Shown: positions 44,967 through 54,999, counted from the first letter of the stretch. The stretch is DNA of 64,000 bases from Xenorhabdus hominickii (GCF_002632725.1 NZ_NJAI01000001.1:929077-993076); one strand, 5' to 3'. The notes: generated from the letters alone by a model not told the origin. Numbers and translations are program-made.

Positions 44967-45991
44967 AAAAGTTTTGCCTTTCGCTGTGCGCCTTTTTCCC
45001 CCATGTCTTGCGTTTAGCGCTGGCGATACTGCTGGGCAGCCTGCTGATTAGTTATCTGGTTGCCCAATTGTTGGTCTGGATGGAAAAAATTCCATTCAGC
45101 CTCGTATTTCCTTACATGTTTATGGGAGGAACTACGATCGCATTATTCGTGTTTGCCGCATTCTATCGAAATCTCCATACTCAGAAACGGTCACTAAAAG
45201 CGATTCAAAAAGCGGTCAGCGAGCTGGGAAAAGGCAAGATGGCTGTACCGCTTTCTGAAACAGGGGCACCCGCCATACGTTCAGTGATCCGGGTTTTTAA
45301 TCAGATGTCAGTGGAGTTAAAGTCCCAGGAAAATGCTCAGGCAGTATTGGTGGCAGGAGTCAGTCATGACTTGCGTACTCCACTTACCCGCATCCGGTTG
45401 GCGATGGAGATGATTGAGGAAAAAGAAAACTTTCTCACGGAATCTATCCTTCGAGATATTGATGAATGCAACGCTATTATTGAGCAGTTCATTGACTATC
45501 AACGAGCGGGGCAGGATGTGCCGATGACATGCTGTGAATTGAATGGGCTGCTTGGTGCGGTTATTGAGACAGAACAGCACCATTCCATGAATATCACATC
45601 GTCGGTAGATATCGAAAATCACTTGTCTGCCAGCGAAATTTTCATTTTTGCCAATCCGCTTTCAATCAAACGGATACTTGCCAATATGTTCACTAATGCC
45701 CTGCGTTATGGCGAAGGGTGGATTCGAATCAGTAGTGGAATAACCGAAAACTTTGGCTGGTTTCAGGTCGAAGATAATGGCTCTGGCATGACGAAAGAAG
45801 AGGCAGCTATTCTATTCCAGCCATTTGTGCAGGGAGAACGAGTCCGGGGGTTTCACAATAATGGTGGAGCCGGGCTGGGGCTGGCGATTATCCGACGCAT
45901 TATCTCTATCCATGAGGGGTATATTGAAGTAGGAGAAAGTGAAAAAGGGGGGCTATCTATCCGCGCCTATCTCCCACTAAATACAAAATAA
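44963..45991 (+). CDS. envZ: Sensor kinase EnvZ, short-periplasmic-loop form
   Basis: 342 residues versus 450 in E. coli. Two membrane segments (about residues 17-38 and 49-68) are separated by only about ten residues ([10 protein letters not shown]), so the large periplasmic domain is absent. HAMP and dimerisation helices follow; the phospho-acceptor is His135 in [19 protein letters not shown], and the ATP-binding domain has the N box ([11 protein letters not shown]), DNGSGM and [13 protein letters not shown] recall Xenorhabdus EnvZ being described with this truncated form. Translationally coupled to ompR by an ATGA overlap. Confidence 0.95.
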   Translation: MKKFCLSLCAFFPHVLRLALAILLGSLLISYLVAQLLVWMEKIPFSLVFPYMFMGGTTIALFVFAAFYRNLHTQKRSLKAIQKAVSELGKGKMAVPLSETGAPAIRSVIRVFNQMSVELKSQENAQAVLVAGVSHDLRTPLTRIRLAMEMIEEKENFLTESILRDIDECNAIIEQFIDYQRAGQDVPMTCCELNGLLGAVIETEQHHSMNITSSVDIENHLSASEIFIFANPLSIKRILANMFTNALRYGEGWIRISSGITENFGWFQVEDNGSGMTKEEAAILFQPFVQGERVRGFHNNGGAGLGLAIIRRIISIHEGYIEVGESEKGGLSIRAYLPLNTK

Positions 45992-46011
45992 AGAGCACCT
46001 GAGAAAGAGAC

Positions 46012-46062
46012 CTGTCATAAAAATGTCATAATTCATACATTTTACTGTCATTTAATTCACCT
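46012..46062 (+). promoter_or_regulatory. Two Pho boxes upstream of pstS
   Basis: CTGTCATAAAAATGTCAT (46012-46029) is a near-perfect PhoB box (CTGTCAT-N4-CTGTCAT). A second, weaker one begins CTGTCAT at 46045-46051 and continues TTAATTCACCT. Tandem boxes ahead of pstS indicate induction by PhoB under phosphate limitation. Confidence 0.85.
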
Positions 46063-46149
46063 ATTTTCCTTCCTGATCCATTTTTTAACTTGAAAACCAA
46101 ATTGTTGATGATGTCTGACTTTCGTTTTTATATCCCAGTAGGAGGGAGA

Positions 46150-47196
46150 ATGAAATCAATACGTATCACCATGGCGAACATCATGGCAGTTGTATTTACC
46201 ATGACATCCTTGTCTTCATTTGCTTCCACCAGCTTGACGGGGGCTGGTGCGACATTCCCTGCACCGATATATACCAAGTGGGCAGACTCTTATCAAAAAG
46301 AAACGGGCAATAAAATCAATTACCAAGGTATCGGCTCTTCTGGTGGTGTAAAGCAGATTATTGCAAATACCGTTGATTTTGGTGCATCTGACGCGCCTTT
46401 GTCGGATGAGAAGCTGGCGGCTGATGGTCTGTTTCAGTTTCCAACTGTGATCGGCGGCATTGTACTGGCGGTGAATATTTCTGGCATCAAATCGGGTCAA
46501 TTGGTTCTGGATGGCAAAATCCTCGGTGATATTTATCTGGGCAATATCAAGAAATGGAATGACCCGGCGATCACAAAACTGAACCCAAATCTCAAATTGC
46601 CGGATCAAAATATTGCCGTGGTTCGTCGGGCTGATGGTTCAGGGACTTCCTACGTTTTCACCCGCTATCTGGCCAAAGTTAACGCGGATTGGAAAGAGAA
46701 AGTAGGGGCTGGCTCTACGGTCAAATGGCCAACTGGATTGGGTGGCAAAGGTAATGATGGCATTGCGGCTTTTGTTCAACGTCTGCCTGGCTCAATTGGT
46801 TACGTTGAATACGCTTATGCGAAGCAAAATAGTCTCGCTTATACCAACCTGATTTCAGGTGATGGCACGGTAGTAACACCTACGGCAGAAAACTTCAGTG
46901 CAGCGGCCAAAGGTGCGGATTGGAATCACAGCTTCGCACAGGATCTGACAAATCAGAAAGGTGATAATGCGTGGCCGATTACTTCCACAACATTCATTCT
47001 GATCCACAAGCAGCAACCTAATGTTACTAACGGTGCTGAAGTCTTGAAATTCTTCGATTGGGCTTATGATAAAGGCAAAAAACAGGCGAAAGATCTGGAT
47101 TATGCCGCTCTGCCACAAGAAGTTATTAATCAGGTACGGGCAGCATGGAAGAGCGATGTCAAAGATAGTAGTGGTAAGCCGCTATATACCCGATAG
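46150..47196 (+). CDS. pstS: Phosphate ABC transporter, periplasmic binding protein PstS
   Basis: 348 residues. Signal peptide [18 protein letters not shown] to SSFAS with likely cleavage before STSLTGAG; phosphate-binding loops [21 protein letters not shown] and [20 protein letters not shown] precedes ATG 46150; the upstream in-frame start would spoil the signal peptide. First gene of pstSCAB-phoU, ahead of which the Pho boxes lie. Confidence 0.95.
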   Translation: MKSIRITMANIMAVVFTMTSLSSFASTSLTGAGATFPAPIYTKWADSYQKETGNKINYQGIGSSGGVKQIIANTVDFGASDAPLSDEKLAADGLFQFPTVIGGIVLAVNISGIKSGQLVLDGKILGDIYLGNIKKWNDPAITKLNPNLKLPDQNIAVVRRADGSGTSYVFTRYLAKVNADWKEKVGAGSTVKWPTGLGGKGNDGIAAFVQRLPGSIGYVEYAYAKQNSLAYTNLISGDGTVVTPTAENFSAAAKGADWNHSFAQDLTNQKGDNAWPITSTTFILIHKQQPNVTNGAEVLKFFDWAYDKGKKQAKDLDYAALPQEVINQVRAAWKSDVKDSSGKPLYTR

Positions 47197-47215
47197 ATAT
47201 CAAGTTGCAGGGTAT
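47186..47215. repeat. Palindromic repeat overlapping the pstS stop
   Basis: ATACCC (47186-47191) and GGGTAT (47210-47215) bracket GATAGATATCAAGTTGCA. It shares the AGAT-TCAAGTTGCA core with the repeats near 17329, 49117 and 60265. Placed between pstS and pstC it could trim or stabilise the pstS message and give more PstS than permease. Confidence 0.5.
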
Positions 47216-47238
47216 AACCCAAAATGAGAATTGAGCGT

Positions 47239-48195
47239 ATGGCCGAACGTAAAGCGGCACTGAAAGCACCAAGCAAAAATGGCGATATTATTTTCAGCGC
47301 GCTGGTCAGACTGGCCGCATTGCTGACTTTACTACTGCTGGGGGGCATTATCATTTCACTGATAATTGCTTCTTGGCCGAGTATACAAACATTCGGTTTT
47401 TCTTTTTTATGGCAAAAAGATTGGGATGCCCCCGCAGGGCTATTTGGTGCGCTGGTCCCCATTTATGGCACATTGATGACCTCATTGATTGCCCTGATTA
47501 TTGCGGTACCGGTGAGTTTTGGTATTGCCTTGTTTCTGACAGAACTGGCACCGAACTGGTTGAAACGTCCTCTGGGCGTGGCGATTGAATTGTTGGCGGC
47601 GATCCCAAGTATTGTTTACGGCATGTGGGGGCTGTTTGTTTTCGCCCCACTGTTTGCCACCTATTTCCAACAACCCGTAGGTGATGTGCTATCAAACATT
47701 CCTATTGTAGGTGAACTGTTTTCTGGCCCTGCTTTTGGTATTGGCATTCTGACGGCGGGGGTTATTCTCGCCATTATGATTATCCCTTACATTGCTTCTG
47801 TTATGCGTGATGTGTTTGAGCAAACACCCGTCATGATGAAAGAGTCTGCCTATGGGATCGGTTGTACCACATGGGAAGTCATTTGGCATATCGTTCTGCC
47901 CTATACCAAGAACGGAGTGATCGGTGGCGTCATGTTGGGGCTTGGTCGCGCCTTGGGAGAAACGATGGCCGTGACCTTCATTATCGGTAATACCTACCAG
48001 CTCGACAGTTTGTCTCTGTATATGCCGGGGAACAGTATTACCTCTGCGTTGGCAAACGAATTCGCCGAGGCGGAATCTGGCTTGCATACTGCTGCGTTGA
48101 TGGAGTTGGGGCTGATCCTGTTTGTTATCACCTTTATTGTACTGGCGTTATCAAAATTGATGATTATGCGTTTGGCAAAAAATGAGGGGCGCTGA
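47239..48195 (+). CDS. pstC: Phosphate ABC transporter permease PstC
   Basis: 318 residues with six membrane segments; family stretches [30 protein letters not shown] and [20 protein letters not shown] (the inner-membrane ABC permease loop). ATG 47239 aligns [16 protein letters not shown] with E. coli PstC; ATG 47224 would add five residues. Ends [11 protein letters not shown]-like, with pstA starting two bases after its stop. Confidence 0.94.
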   Translation: MAERKAALKAPSKNGDIIFSALVRLAALLTLLLLGGIIISLIIASWPSIQTFGFSFLWQKDWDAPAGLFGALVPIYGTLMTSLIALIIAVPVSFGIALFLTELAPNWLKRPLGVAIELLAAIPSIVYGMWGLFVFAPLFATYFQQPVGDVLSNIPIVGELFSGPAFGIGILTAGVILAIMIIPYIASVMRDVFEQTPVMMKESAYGIGCTTWEVIWHIVLPYTKNGVIGGVMLGLGRALGETMAVTFIIGNTYQLDSLSLYMPGNSITSALANEFAEAESGLHTAALMELGLILFVITFIVLALSKLMIMRLAKNEGR

Positions 48196-48196
48196 G

Positions 48197-49105
48197 ATGA
48201 GTATCATCAATAATCAACCGCCATGTCAGGCCGGTAAGATCACTGAAGTTGATATGAAAGCCAGACTCCGCATGCAGTCATGGCGTCGCCAGAAAAACCG
48301 CATTGCCTTGATGCTGTCGATGGCAACGATGGCGTTTGGCTTGTTCTGGCTGGTCTGGATTTTAGTCTCCACTGTAACCAAAGGCATTGATGGCATGTCG
48401 CTGGCCTTGTTTACGGAAATGACACCACCACCGAATACCGAGGGCGGCGGGCTGGCAAACGCCATTGTCGGTAGTGGATTGCTCATCTTCTGGGCAACCG
48501 TGTTTGGTACGCCACTGGGCATTATGGCGGGGATCTATCTCGCGGAATATGGCCGCCGTTCATGGCTGGCAGAAATTATTCGCTTTATCAATGACATTCT
48601 TTTATCAGCACCTTCGATTGTCGTCGGTCTGTTTGTCTACACAGTAGTCGTGGCGAAAGTGCAACATTTCTCCGGTTGGGCGGGAGTAATTGCGCTGGCA
48701 CTATTACAGATCCCCATCGTTATCCGTACAACGGAAAACATGCTGAAACTGGTGCCGGATAATCTGCGTGAAGCGGCTTATGCGTTGGGTACACCAAAAT
48801 GGAAGATGATCTCAGCAATTACATTGAAAGCGTCAATATCCGGCATTATTACTGGCATATTACTGGCGATCGCTCGTATTGCCGGTGAAACTGCCCCGTT
48901 GCTGTTTACTTCACTTTCCAACCAGTTCTGGAGTACGGATCTTAACCAGCCGATAGCTAACCTGCCTGTCACGATCTTCAAATTTGCCATGAGTCCATTC
49001 TCTGACTGGCAGCAATTGGCATGGGCTGGGGTATTACTTATCACTCTGTGCGTATTGCTGATTAACATTGTGGCACGTGTGCTATTTACAAATAAGAAGC
49101 ACTAA
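48197..49105 (+). CDS. pstA: Phosphate ABC transporter permease PstA
   Basis: 302 residues, six membrane segments. [20 protein letters not shown] and [20 protein letters not shown] are characteristic, and [19 protein letters not shown] is the coupling-loop region. GAGG stands upstream of ATG 48197. Pairs with PstC to form the channel. Confidence 0.94.
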   Translation: MSIINNQPPCQAGKITEVDMKARLRMQSWRRQKNRIALMLSMATMAFGLFWLVWILVSTVTKGIDGMSLALFTEMTPPPNTEGGGLANAIVGSGLLIFWATVFGTPLGIMAGIYLAEYGRRSWLAEIIRFINDILLSAPSIVVGLFVYTVVVAKVQHFSGWAGVIALALLQIPIVIRTTENMLKLVPDNLREAAYALGTPKWKMISAITLKASISGIITGILLAIARIAGETAPLLFTSLSNQFWSTDLNQPIANLPVTIFKFAMSPFSDWQQLAWAGVLLITLCVLLINIVARVLFTNKKH

Positions 49106-49116
49106 TATTTTTAACG

Positions 49117-49168
49117 TTAATATCCAATGAATTTCAAGATGCAGCCAACCAAGCTGCAACCTGAAAAA
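49117..49168. repeat. Palindromic intergenic repeat between pstA and pstB
   Basis: TATCCAATGAATTTCAAG leads into AAGATGCAGC (49136-49145) and GCTGCAACCT (49153-49162), an eight-of-ten inverted pair. Same element as at 17329. Confidence 0.55.
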
Positions 49169-49202
49169 CGATAGATAAAGAGTATCTAAGAGAGACGCAT
49201 TA

Positions 49203-49979
49203 ATGAATAAGGCTAATGACATTGCAGGAAGCAAAATTCAGGTACGTGATCTGAACTTTTATTACGGCAAATTTCACGCACTGAAAAACATCTCGCTGGA
49301 TATTGCACAGAATAAAGTAACGGCATTTATCGGGCCGTCGGGATGTGGTAAATCGACCTTGCTGCGTACTTTCAACAAAATGTATGAACTGTACGGTGAA
49401 CAACGGGCAGAAGGTGAAATTATTCTGGATGGCACTAATATCCTGATGGATAAGCAAGATATTGCATTGTTGCGTGCTAAAGTTGGGATGGTTTTTCAGA
49501 AACCGACGCCATTTCCGATGTCAATTTACGACAATATTGCTTTCGGGGTGCGCTTGTTTGAAAAGCTACTCAGGACGGAGATGGACGAACGTGTTCAATG
49601 GGCGCTGACAAAGGCGGCCTTATGGAACGAAACCAAAGATAAATTGCACCAGAGCGGATATAGCCTTTCCGGTGGCCAGCAGCAACGCTTGTGCATCGCG
49701 CGTGGTATTGCGATTCGTCCTGAGGTCTTATTGCTGGATGAACCTTGTTCGGCACTTGACCCGATCTCTACAGGACGTATTGAAGAACTGATCAGTGAGT
49801 TGAAATCGGAATATACCGTAGTGATTGTCACCCACAACATGCAGCAGGCAGCGCGTTGTTCCGATTACACGGCATTTATGTATCTTGGTGAATTAATTGA
49901 ATTCAGTGATACCGACAGATTATTCACCACTCCGAAGATGAAACAGACCGAAGATTATATTACGGGTCGTTACGGTTGA
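49203..49979 (+). CDS. pstB: Phosphate ABC transporter ATPase PstB
   Basis: 258 residues. Walker [10 protein letters not shown] (residues 44-52), Q-loop VFQKPTPFP, signature LSGGQQQRL, Walker [12 protein letters not shown] and a His switch in VTHNMQQAA. Energises PstCA. It is followed by phoU after 18 bases. Confidence 0.95.
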   Translation: MNKANDIAGSKIQVRDLNFYYGKFHALKNISLDIAQNKVTAFIGPSGCGKSTLLRTFNKMYELYGEQRAEGEIILDGTNILMDKQDIALLRAKVGMVFQKPTPFPMSIYDNIAFGVRLFEKLLRTEMDERVQWALTKAALWNETKDKLHQSGYSLSGGQQQRLCIARGIAIRPEVLLLDEPCSALDPISTGRIEELISELKSEYTVVIVTHNMQQAARCSDYTAFMYLGELIEFSDTDRLFTTPKMKQTEDYITGRYG

Positions 49980-49997
49980 TATGGGGTATAGCATAAT

Positions 49998-50711
49998 ATG
50001 GACAACCTGAATCTCAGCAAACACATCTCCGGCCAGTTCAATGCTGAGCTGGAGCATATTCGCACAGAATTGATGACGATGGGCGGGCTGGTGGAAGAAC
50101 AGCTCAGTAAAGCCATTCTGGCAATGCACAATCAGGACGAAGAACTGGCGCGACAAGTGATAGAGGATGATCAGAAAGTAAATATGATGGAAGTGTCGAT
50201 TGATGAAGCCTGCGTCCGAATCATTGCAAAACGTCAGCCGACTGCCAGCGATCTGCGTCTGATTATGGTTATCTCAAAGACCATTGCGGAACTGGAGCGC
50301 ATTGGGGACGTTGCCAATAAAATCTGCCAGACTGCACTTGAGAAATTTTCACATCAACAACAATCTTTGCTGGTCAGTCTGGAATCGTTGGGGCGCCACA
50401 CCATTCAAATGTTGCACGATGTCTTGGATGCGTTTGCCCGCATGGATCTGGAAGAAGCCATTCGTATTTATCATGAAGATAAAAAAGTGGATCAGGAATA
50501 CGAAGGCATTGTCCGCCAGCTAATGACCTACATGATGGAAGATCCCAGAACTATCCCGAATGTTATGACTGCACTCTTCTGTGCCCGATCGATTGAGCGT
50601 ATTGGCGATCGTTGCCAGAATATTTGTGAATTTATCTTCTATTACGTTAAGGGTCAGGATTTCCGTCACGTTGGCGGTGATAAGTTGGAAAAATTACTGA
50701 CCAAAGAATAA
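49998..50711 (+). CDS. phoU: Phosphate signalling protein PhoU
   Basis: 237 residues in two three-helix repeats with metal-binding motifs [15 protein letters not shown] and [17 protein letters not shown] (each E-x-x-x-D type). Links the Pst transporter to PhoR and represses the Pho regulon in high phosphate. Last gene of the pst operon. Confidence 0.95.
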   Translation: MDNLNLSKHISGQFNAELEHIRTELMTMGGLVEEQLSKAILAMHNQDEELARQVIEDDQKVNMMEVSIDEACVRIIAKRQPTASDLRLIMVISKTIAELERIGDVANKICQTALEKFSHQQQSLLVSLESLGRHTIQMLHDVLDAFARMDLEEAIRIYHEDKKVDQEYEGIVRQLMTYMMEDPRTIPNVMTALFCARSIERIGDRCQNICEFIFYYVKGQDFRHVGGDKLEKLLTKE

Positions 50712-50739
50712 TAGTCTTATCTCAATATTCTTATCTCGT

Positions 50740-50770
50740 GAAAATGCTGGTGAGAAAAACCAGCATTTTC
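50740..50770 (+). terminator. pst operon terminator
   Basis: GAAAATGCTGGT (50740-50751) and ACCAGCATTTTC (50759-50770), twelve perfect pairs, then TTATTT. Clear intrinsic terminator after phoU. Confidence 0.85.
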
Positions 50771-50886
50771 TTATTTGATTATTCTTAATTAGTATAAATA
50801 TAGTATTTTATATTATTTCAAGTGCTATAGTGAAATTGATAGCTTTTGCTGGTCATATAAGAACTTATTACCAACAGGGGTGTTCA

Positions 50887-51735
50887 ATGAAATTTCGCAA
50901 TAAATCTCGCGTAGCGGTTACGGCGCTGCTGGCTAGTCTGACCTTAGTCTCTGGTGTAGCAAAGGCAGATAAACTCGATGACATTAAAAAAGCCGGTACG
51001 GTACGCATTGCGGTATTCGACAGTAACCCACCATTTGGTTTTATCGATCCTAAAACGAAAAAGCTGGCAGGTTATGATGTGGATATTGCCAACGCCATTG
51101 CCAGTGATTTAGGGGTGAAATTGGAACTACGTCCAACCAACCCTGCAAACCGCATTCCTCTGCTCTCTTCCAAGAAAATTGACCTAATTGCTGCTAACTT
51201 CACGATCACCGACGAACGTGCAAAGCAAGTTAATTTCTCCATTCCTTATTTTGCTACAGGCCAGAAATTTATTGCCCGTAAAGGCGTGCTGACCAGCCCT
51301 GACGATATCGCCAAACTGCGTATTGGGGCGGACAAGGGAACCGTGCAGGAAATCACACTGCGCGAGCGTTATCCTACAGCCAAAGTCATCTCTTATGATG
51401 ATACACCACTGGCATTTGCTGCCCTGAGAAATGGTAATGTTCAGGCAATCACGCAGGATGATGCGAAACTGGTTGGTTTGCTGGCAAACGTACCTGACGC
51501 GCAAAAAGCAGATTTTGAAATTTCGCCATTCAGCATTACCCGAGAATATCAGGCAGTAGCGGCTTCCAAAGGGGAAGAAAGACTGATTGATACCGTGAAC
51601 CAGACCTTACTGAAATTGGAAAAAGAGGGTGAAGCGGAGAAAATTTATAACCGCTGGTTTGGCCCGGAAACTAAATCTGCTCAGCCACGAGGTGACTTTA
51701 AATTCGCATCATTGGAGAGCCAGGCAAAACCCTGA
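50887..51735 (+). CDS. Polar amino-acid ABC transporter, periplasmic binding protein
   Basis: 282 residues. The signal peptide runs MKFRNKSRVAVTALLASLTL and probably cleaves after AKA-D. The mature part is a solute-binding family 3 protein: VRIAVFDSNPPFGFIDPKTK, GYDVDIANAIA and DLIAANFTITDERA, with the Arg/Asp pattern of amino-acid binders. AGGGGTG precedes ATG 50887. Two permease genes follow but no ATPase. Ligand not defined; glutamate, aspartate or similar is likely. Confidence 0.88.
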   Translation: MKFRNKSRVAVTALLASLTLVSGVAKADKLDDIKKAGTVRIAVFDSNPPFGFIDPKTKKLAGYDVDIANAIASDLGVKLELRPTNPANRIPLLSSKKIDLIAANFTITDERAKQVNFSIPYFATGQKFIARKGVLTSPDDIAKLRIGADKGTVQEITLRERYPTAKVISYDDTPLAFAALRNGNVQAITQDDAKLVGLLANVPDAQKADFEISPFSITREYQAVAASKGEERLIDTVNQTLLKLEKEGEAEKIYNRWFGPETKSAQPRGDFKFASLESQAKP

Positions 51736-51772
51736 TTTTCCTTTCGCCTCTTTTTAGAATACGTTTGAAACC

Positions 51773-51795
51773 AGCCCCGCCACCACTGCGGGGCT
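51773..51795 (+). terminator. Hairpin between binding protein and permease genes
   Basis: AGCCCCGC (51773-51780) and GCGGGGCT (51788-51795) pair around a seven-base loop and are followed by TTGCTGTTTGTTT. Partial termination here would make binding protein in excess over permease. A copy of ATACCCAATAGAT follows at 51809-51821. Confidence 0.7.
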
Positions 51796-51847
51796 TTGCT
51801 GTTTGTTTATACCCAATAGATGATGAAAGATATGTGTGGTGAATGAT

Positions 51848-52585
51848 ATGTTTGAGCAATTTCTTACCGAGCACTTATTAGCGCCTGAATACCTGCGATG
51901 GCTCTGGCAGGGATTTATAATCACCCTGTGGCTCTCTGCCTGTGCCATTGCCGCTTCCACTTTACTGGGCTTTGTGATTTCCGCTGTGCGGAACAGTCAA
52001 ATTAAGCCATTGCACTGGCTGGTCACGGCTTATACCACCGTATTTCGTAACACCCCTCTGTTGGTTCAGCTGTTTTTCTGGTATTTCGCATCTGGCCAGA
52101 TTCTGCCACAAGAGGCGATGATATGGCTGAATACGCCTCATGAAGTGACGGTTTTAGGCTTGGCTGTGGAATGGCCATCCTTTGAATTTTTGGCAGGATT
52201 TATTGGCCTGACTCTCTATTCAGCCCCTTTTGTGGCTGAAGAATTACGCGCAGGTATTCAGGGTGTCGGACGTGGACAAAAATACGCCGCTTATGCCTTG
52301 GGTTTAACAGGCTGGCAATCCATGCGTCATGTTGTGTTGCCGCAGGCATTGAAAATCGCCATGCCACCTTTGTTGGGGCAATATATGAATATCGTCAAAA
52401 ACTCTTCATTAACGATGGCGATTGGTGTGGCAGAACTTTCCTATGCTTCCCGCCAAGTAGAAACCCAATCCTTGCAAACCTTTGAAGCATTTGGCGTTGC
52501 GACGGCGCTTTATATCGCGATTATTGCCGTCATGGAAGGCTGGGGACAATGGCGTCAGCAGAGAACATTAGCGAGAGGATATTAA
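51848..52585 (+). CDS. Polar amino-acid ABC transporter permease, first subunit
   Basis: 245 residues, HisM/GlnP-type permease with five or so membrane segments; TVFRNTPLLVQLFFWYF, APFVAEELRAGIQGVGRGQ and the coupling motif AYALGLTGWQSMRHVVLPQA identify it. ATG 51848 is used; GTG 51836 is a less likely alternative. The next permease begins one base after its stop. Confidence 0.88.
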   Translation: MFEQFLTEHLLAPEYLRWLWQGFIITLWLSACAIAASTLLGFVISAVRNSQIKPLHWLVTAYTTVFRNTPLLVQLFFWYFASGQILPQEAMIWLNTPHEVTVLGLAVEWPSFEFLAGFIGLTLYSAPFVAEELRAGIQGVGRGQKYAAYALGLTGWQSMRHVVLPQALKIAMPPLLGQYMNIVKNSSLTMAIGVAELSYASRQVETQSLQTFEAFGVATALYIAIIAVMEGWGQWRQQRTLARGY

Positions 52586-52586
52586 T

Positions 52587-53330
52587 ATGGACTTTACCGT
52601 TATCGCAGAAAATTGGCGCTATTTGCTATTGGGAACCTTTCCTGACGGGCCATTGGAAGGAGCGGCATTGACGCTGGCAATCAGTATCATGGCGGGAGCG
52701 ATCTCCATCGTATTGGGGACGGCCGCAGGTATCGCATTGGCGATGCTGCGTGGTTTCTGGGCTAACTTACTGGCGGCAGTACTGGGGTTCTTCCGCGCAA
52801 TTCCGGTCATTATGCTGATTTTCTGGACATACTTTCTGCTGCCCGTCGTATTGGGCATGGAAATTCCTGAAATCACTACCGTTGTTTGTGCACTGGCGTT
52901 GATTACTTCGGCTTACTTGGCGCATGGCGTCAAAGCGGGGATTTTGGCGATTGGTGAAGGCCAGTGGCGTGCGGGATTGTCACTGGGATTTAACCACTGG
53001 GAAGTGCTGTGGTATATCGTTTTACCGCAGGCATTACGCATGATGGTGCCTTCATTTATCAATCAATGGATTGCACTAATCAAAGATACCTCATTGGCTT
53101 ATATTGTCGGCGTGGCGGAATTATCATTTTTGGCAACACAGGTTAATAACCGCAGTATGGTTTATCCGATGGAAGTCTTTTTATTTGTTGCACTGGTTTA
53201 TTTTGTGATGTGTTTATCATTGGAGTTGATTGCCGGTCACATTGCCCGTCGTTTTTCGGTAAGACGGGAAAAAACACCTTTCTTCCGATTCTGGCGTAAA
53301 AAAACATTGAACGTCATTCCGCAAAGTTAA
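52587..53330 (+). CDS. Polar amino-acid ABC transporter permease, second subunit
   Basis: 247 residues. FFRAIPVIMLIFWTYF, TSAYLAHGVKAGILAIGEGQ and SLGFNHWEVLWYIVLPQALR give the same permease family, so the two subunits should form the heterodimeric channel. The C-terminus is basic. No ABC ATPase gene follows: the next frame is a broken small ORF. Confidence 0.88.
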   Translation: MDFTVIAENWRYLLLGTFPDGPLEGAALTLAISIMAGAISIVLGTAAGIALAMLRGFWANLLAAVLGFFRAIPVIMLIFWTYFLLPVVLGMEIPEITTVVCALALITSAYLAHGVKAGILAIGEGQWRAGLSLGFNHWEVLWYIVLPQALRMMVPSFINQWIALIKDTSLAYIVGVAELSFLATQVNNRSMVYPMEVFLFVALVYFVMCLSLELIAGHIARRFSVRREKTPFFRFWRKKTLNVIPQS

Positions 53331-53363
53331 TCTCTGGCTAAATAAGCCATTTTTACGATTGTA

Positions 53364-53395
53364 TTTAGTTCCCTGCCAGAAGGCGGGGAACTAAA
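53364..53395 (+). terminator. Terminator after amino-acid transporter operon
   Basis: TTTAGTTCCCTGCC (53364-53377) and GGCGGGGAACTAAA (53382-53395) form a 14-pair stem (one T-G) with loop AGAA. T-run short. Confidence 0.75.
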
Positions 53396-53420
53396 ATAGC
53401 AGTCAAAGGAGATAATTTAA

Positions 53421-53651
53421 ATGGGGTATCAAAATAAAAAAGTCACATCACCATTAGGAAATAAATTTGATGAACATAACCTGCCTAAATTATAGTATTC
53501 AAGTCTTTTGGAACCTCACAGTGCCGTCAATATCAGTTTTAAAGAAATAGCTGCTGATACACTGGATTGCTACCATGATTTTTATAGTATTGATATGAAA
53601 TGCTTTAGAATAACACTTTCATTATTTAATAATGATAGGATGAATTATTAG
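53421..53651 (+). pseudogene. Small hypothetical gene with an in-frame TAG
   Basis: AAAGGAG eight bases before an ATG at 53421 opens a frame MGYQNKKVTSPLGNKF, interrupted by TAG at 53493-53495 and then open for 51 further codons (SLLEPHSAVNISFKEIAAD, ending RMNY) to TAG 53649-53651. The TAG is one transition from CAG. Not recognised. The good ribosome site and open frame after the stop suggest a formerly real gene of about 76 codons, in the same style as the interrupted gene at 842-1372. Confidence 0.5.
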
Positions 53652-53764
53652 GTCATTAGGGTAAATATAGTAAATATGTAAAGGAGATTTTGCATCAAAA
53701 ATGTTGTGAAATAAGAGAGTGAAAAAATTTCAGTAAAGTAAAATTTATTAAGGGAGTGAAATAT

Positions 53765-54958
53765 ATGAATTATATATTGTCGAATAATAACTTTAAGACG
53801 ATAGTTAAATTATATGAAAATATAAATAACAGATTAGGGAAAAATGATGGTTTGCTAAGCGACGATCCTAACTTTATCAGTCTTAAAGACAAAATAACCA
53901 TCAGTCGCTCTTCAGAAGAAAGTATCTTACTGGCTTTATTCCCGATACTGATATTTGTTTCTTATCTGACGTTGGTTATTGTATTTTATGGTTTTTACTT
54001 TTCTTCTGATGCTGCGGGATTACAACGTTCCGCCAGTATGTTTATTATTTCAGTCATTTCCTTATTGACACTCTATGTCTACAGAGGAAATCTTTCTGCT
54101 TTAAAAGCTCTGAATACGTTGAATTCATCAAGTATTATCCTTGCAATGACCATTCTTCTGCTTGATTATTTTGTTTATTATATGCACCACGAATGGTATT
54201 TGTTGATCATCGTATTTTTTAATTTCTTCTCTAACCGAGTGATCATTAACAGTGAGGCTTTTTCCCAAGCTATGACAGAAATTTTGTGGTTCAAAACGAC
54301 GAATCATATCCTGAGAAAGCAAATAAACAGTGAGCTTGATGCTATAGAAGAACACAAGGCTCCTCAAAAGAGAAACCTATTCACTCTGTTTTGGCAGTAT
54401 TGTGTGTTAAACATAAACCTCAATCGTACACTGAAAACAAGTTATGAACTTAATCAGCGAATGGAAAGAAATGATCCTGCGTTGCTGACAGAAAAAAGAT
54501 TAAATAAATATCAGCATCTGTTGGATTTCGATATGTCAAAAAAAGCGTTATTAATGACAGCATTGGCTACAATCTTATTGATTAAGGCTTATGTGATAGG
54601 GACATTTATGCTGTTTTCTAACTTTGATAATAAAAACGATCTACCCATCTTATTTTTTGCAGTTGCTGTTGTGACTGTCTTTTCTCCTTTACCCATCTTA
54701 CTGACTCATCGAGGAGTGACATTAGGCTTCAAAATTTTAACTTTAGCCCGCTATTTTTTCATGATTATTTTTATTTTACTCGTGGGTTTAAAATTCGTTT
54801 TAGGAAGGCTGGATTACAGCAATATATCTTTGGGGATTATTACCTTCGATTTCTTATTGGTATTTTTTATGCTGAATACTGAATATTACAGTCGTCACCT
54901 TAGTGAACTACACTGTTTTTTAGCTTGGCATAAGGTCATTAGAAATAATATCCAATAA
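53765..54958 (+). CDS. Unknown multi-pass membrane protein
   Basis: 397 residues, not recognised. Eight membrane segments in four pairs can be read (ILLALFPILIFVSYLTLVIV region, ISLLTLYVY, IILAMTILLLDYFV, LLIIVFFNFF, LLMTALATILLI, PILFFAVAVVTVF, YFFMIIFILLVGL, FDFLLVFFML), with a long polar loop at about residues 170-250 rich in Lys, Glu and Arg. ATG 53765 has GGGAG eight bases upstream; GTG 53756 is the alternative. AT-rich relative to its neighbours, as is the broken ORF before it, so the pair may be an acquired accessory unit. It ends at a strong hairpin. Confidence 0.65.
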   Translation: MNYILSNNNFKTIVKLYENINNRLGKNDGLLSDDPNFISLKDKITISRSSEESILLALFPILIFVSYLTLVIVFYGFYFSSDAAGLQRSASMFIISVISLLTLYVYRGNLSALKALNTLNSSSIILAMTILLLDYFVYYMHHEWYLLIIVFFNFFSNRVIINSEAFSQAMTEILWFKTTNHILRKQINSELDAIEEHKAPQKRNLFTLFWQYCVLNINLNRTLKTSYELNQRMERNDPALLTEKRLNKYQHLLDFDMSKKALLMTALATILLIKAYVIGTFMLFSNFDNKNDLPILFFAVAVVTVFSPLPILLTHRGVTLGFKILTLARYFFMIIFILLVGLKFVLGRLDYSNISLGIITFDFLLVFFMLNTEYYSRHLSELHCFLAWHKVIRNNIQ

Positions 54959-54999
54959 ATTGGAGGCACAGGGCATGGTAGCTCGTACCTCCAATTTAT
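54955..54999. terminator. Bidirectional terminator between membrane protein and SmvA-like gene
   Basis: ATAAATTGGAGG (54955-54966) and CCTCCAATTTAT (54988-54999), twelve perfect pairs, overlap the stop of the membrane-protein gene and precede the convergent efflux-pump end. Confidence 0.75.

Noticed and set aside
49203-49979. pstB as ATPase for the amino-acid importer downstream
   Set aside because: It is inside the pst operon, separated by phoU and a strong terminator, and has PstB signatures.
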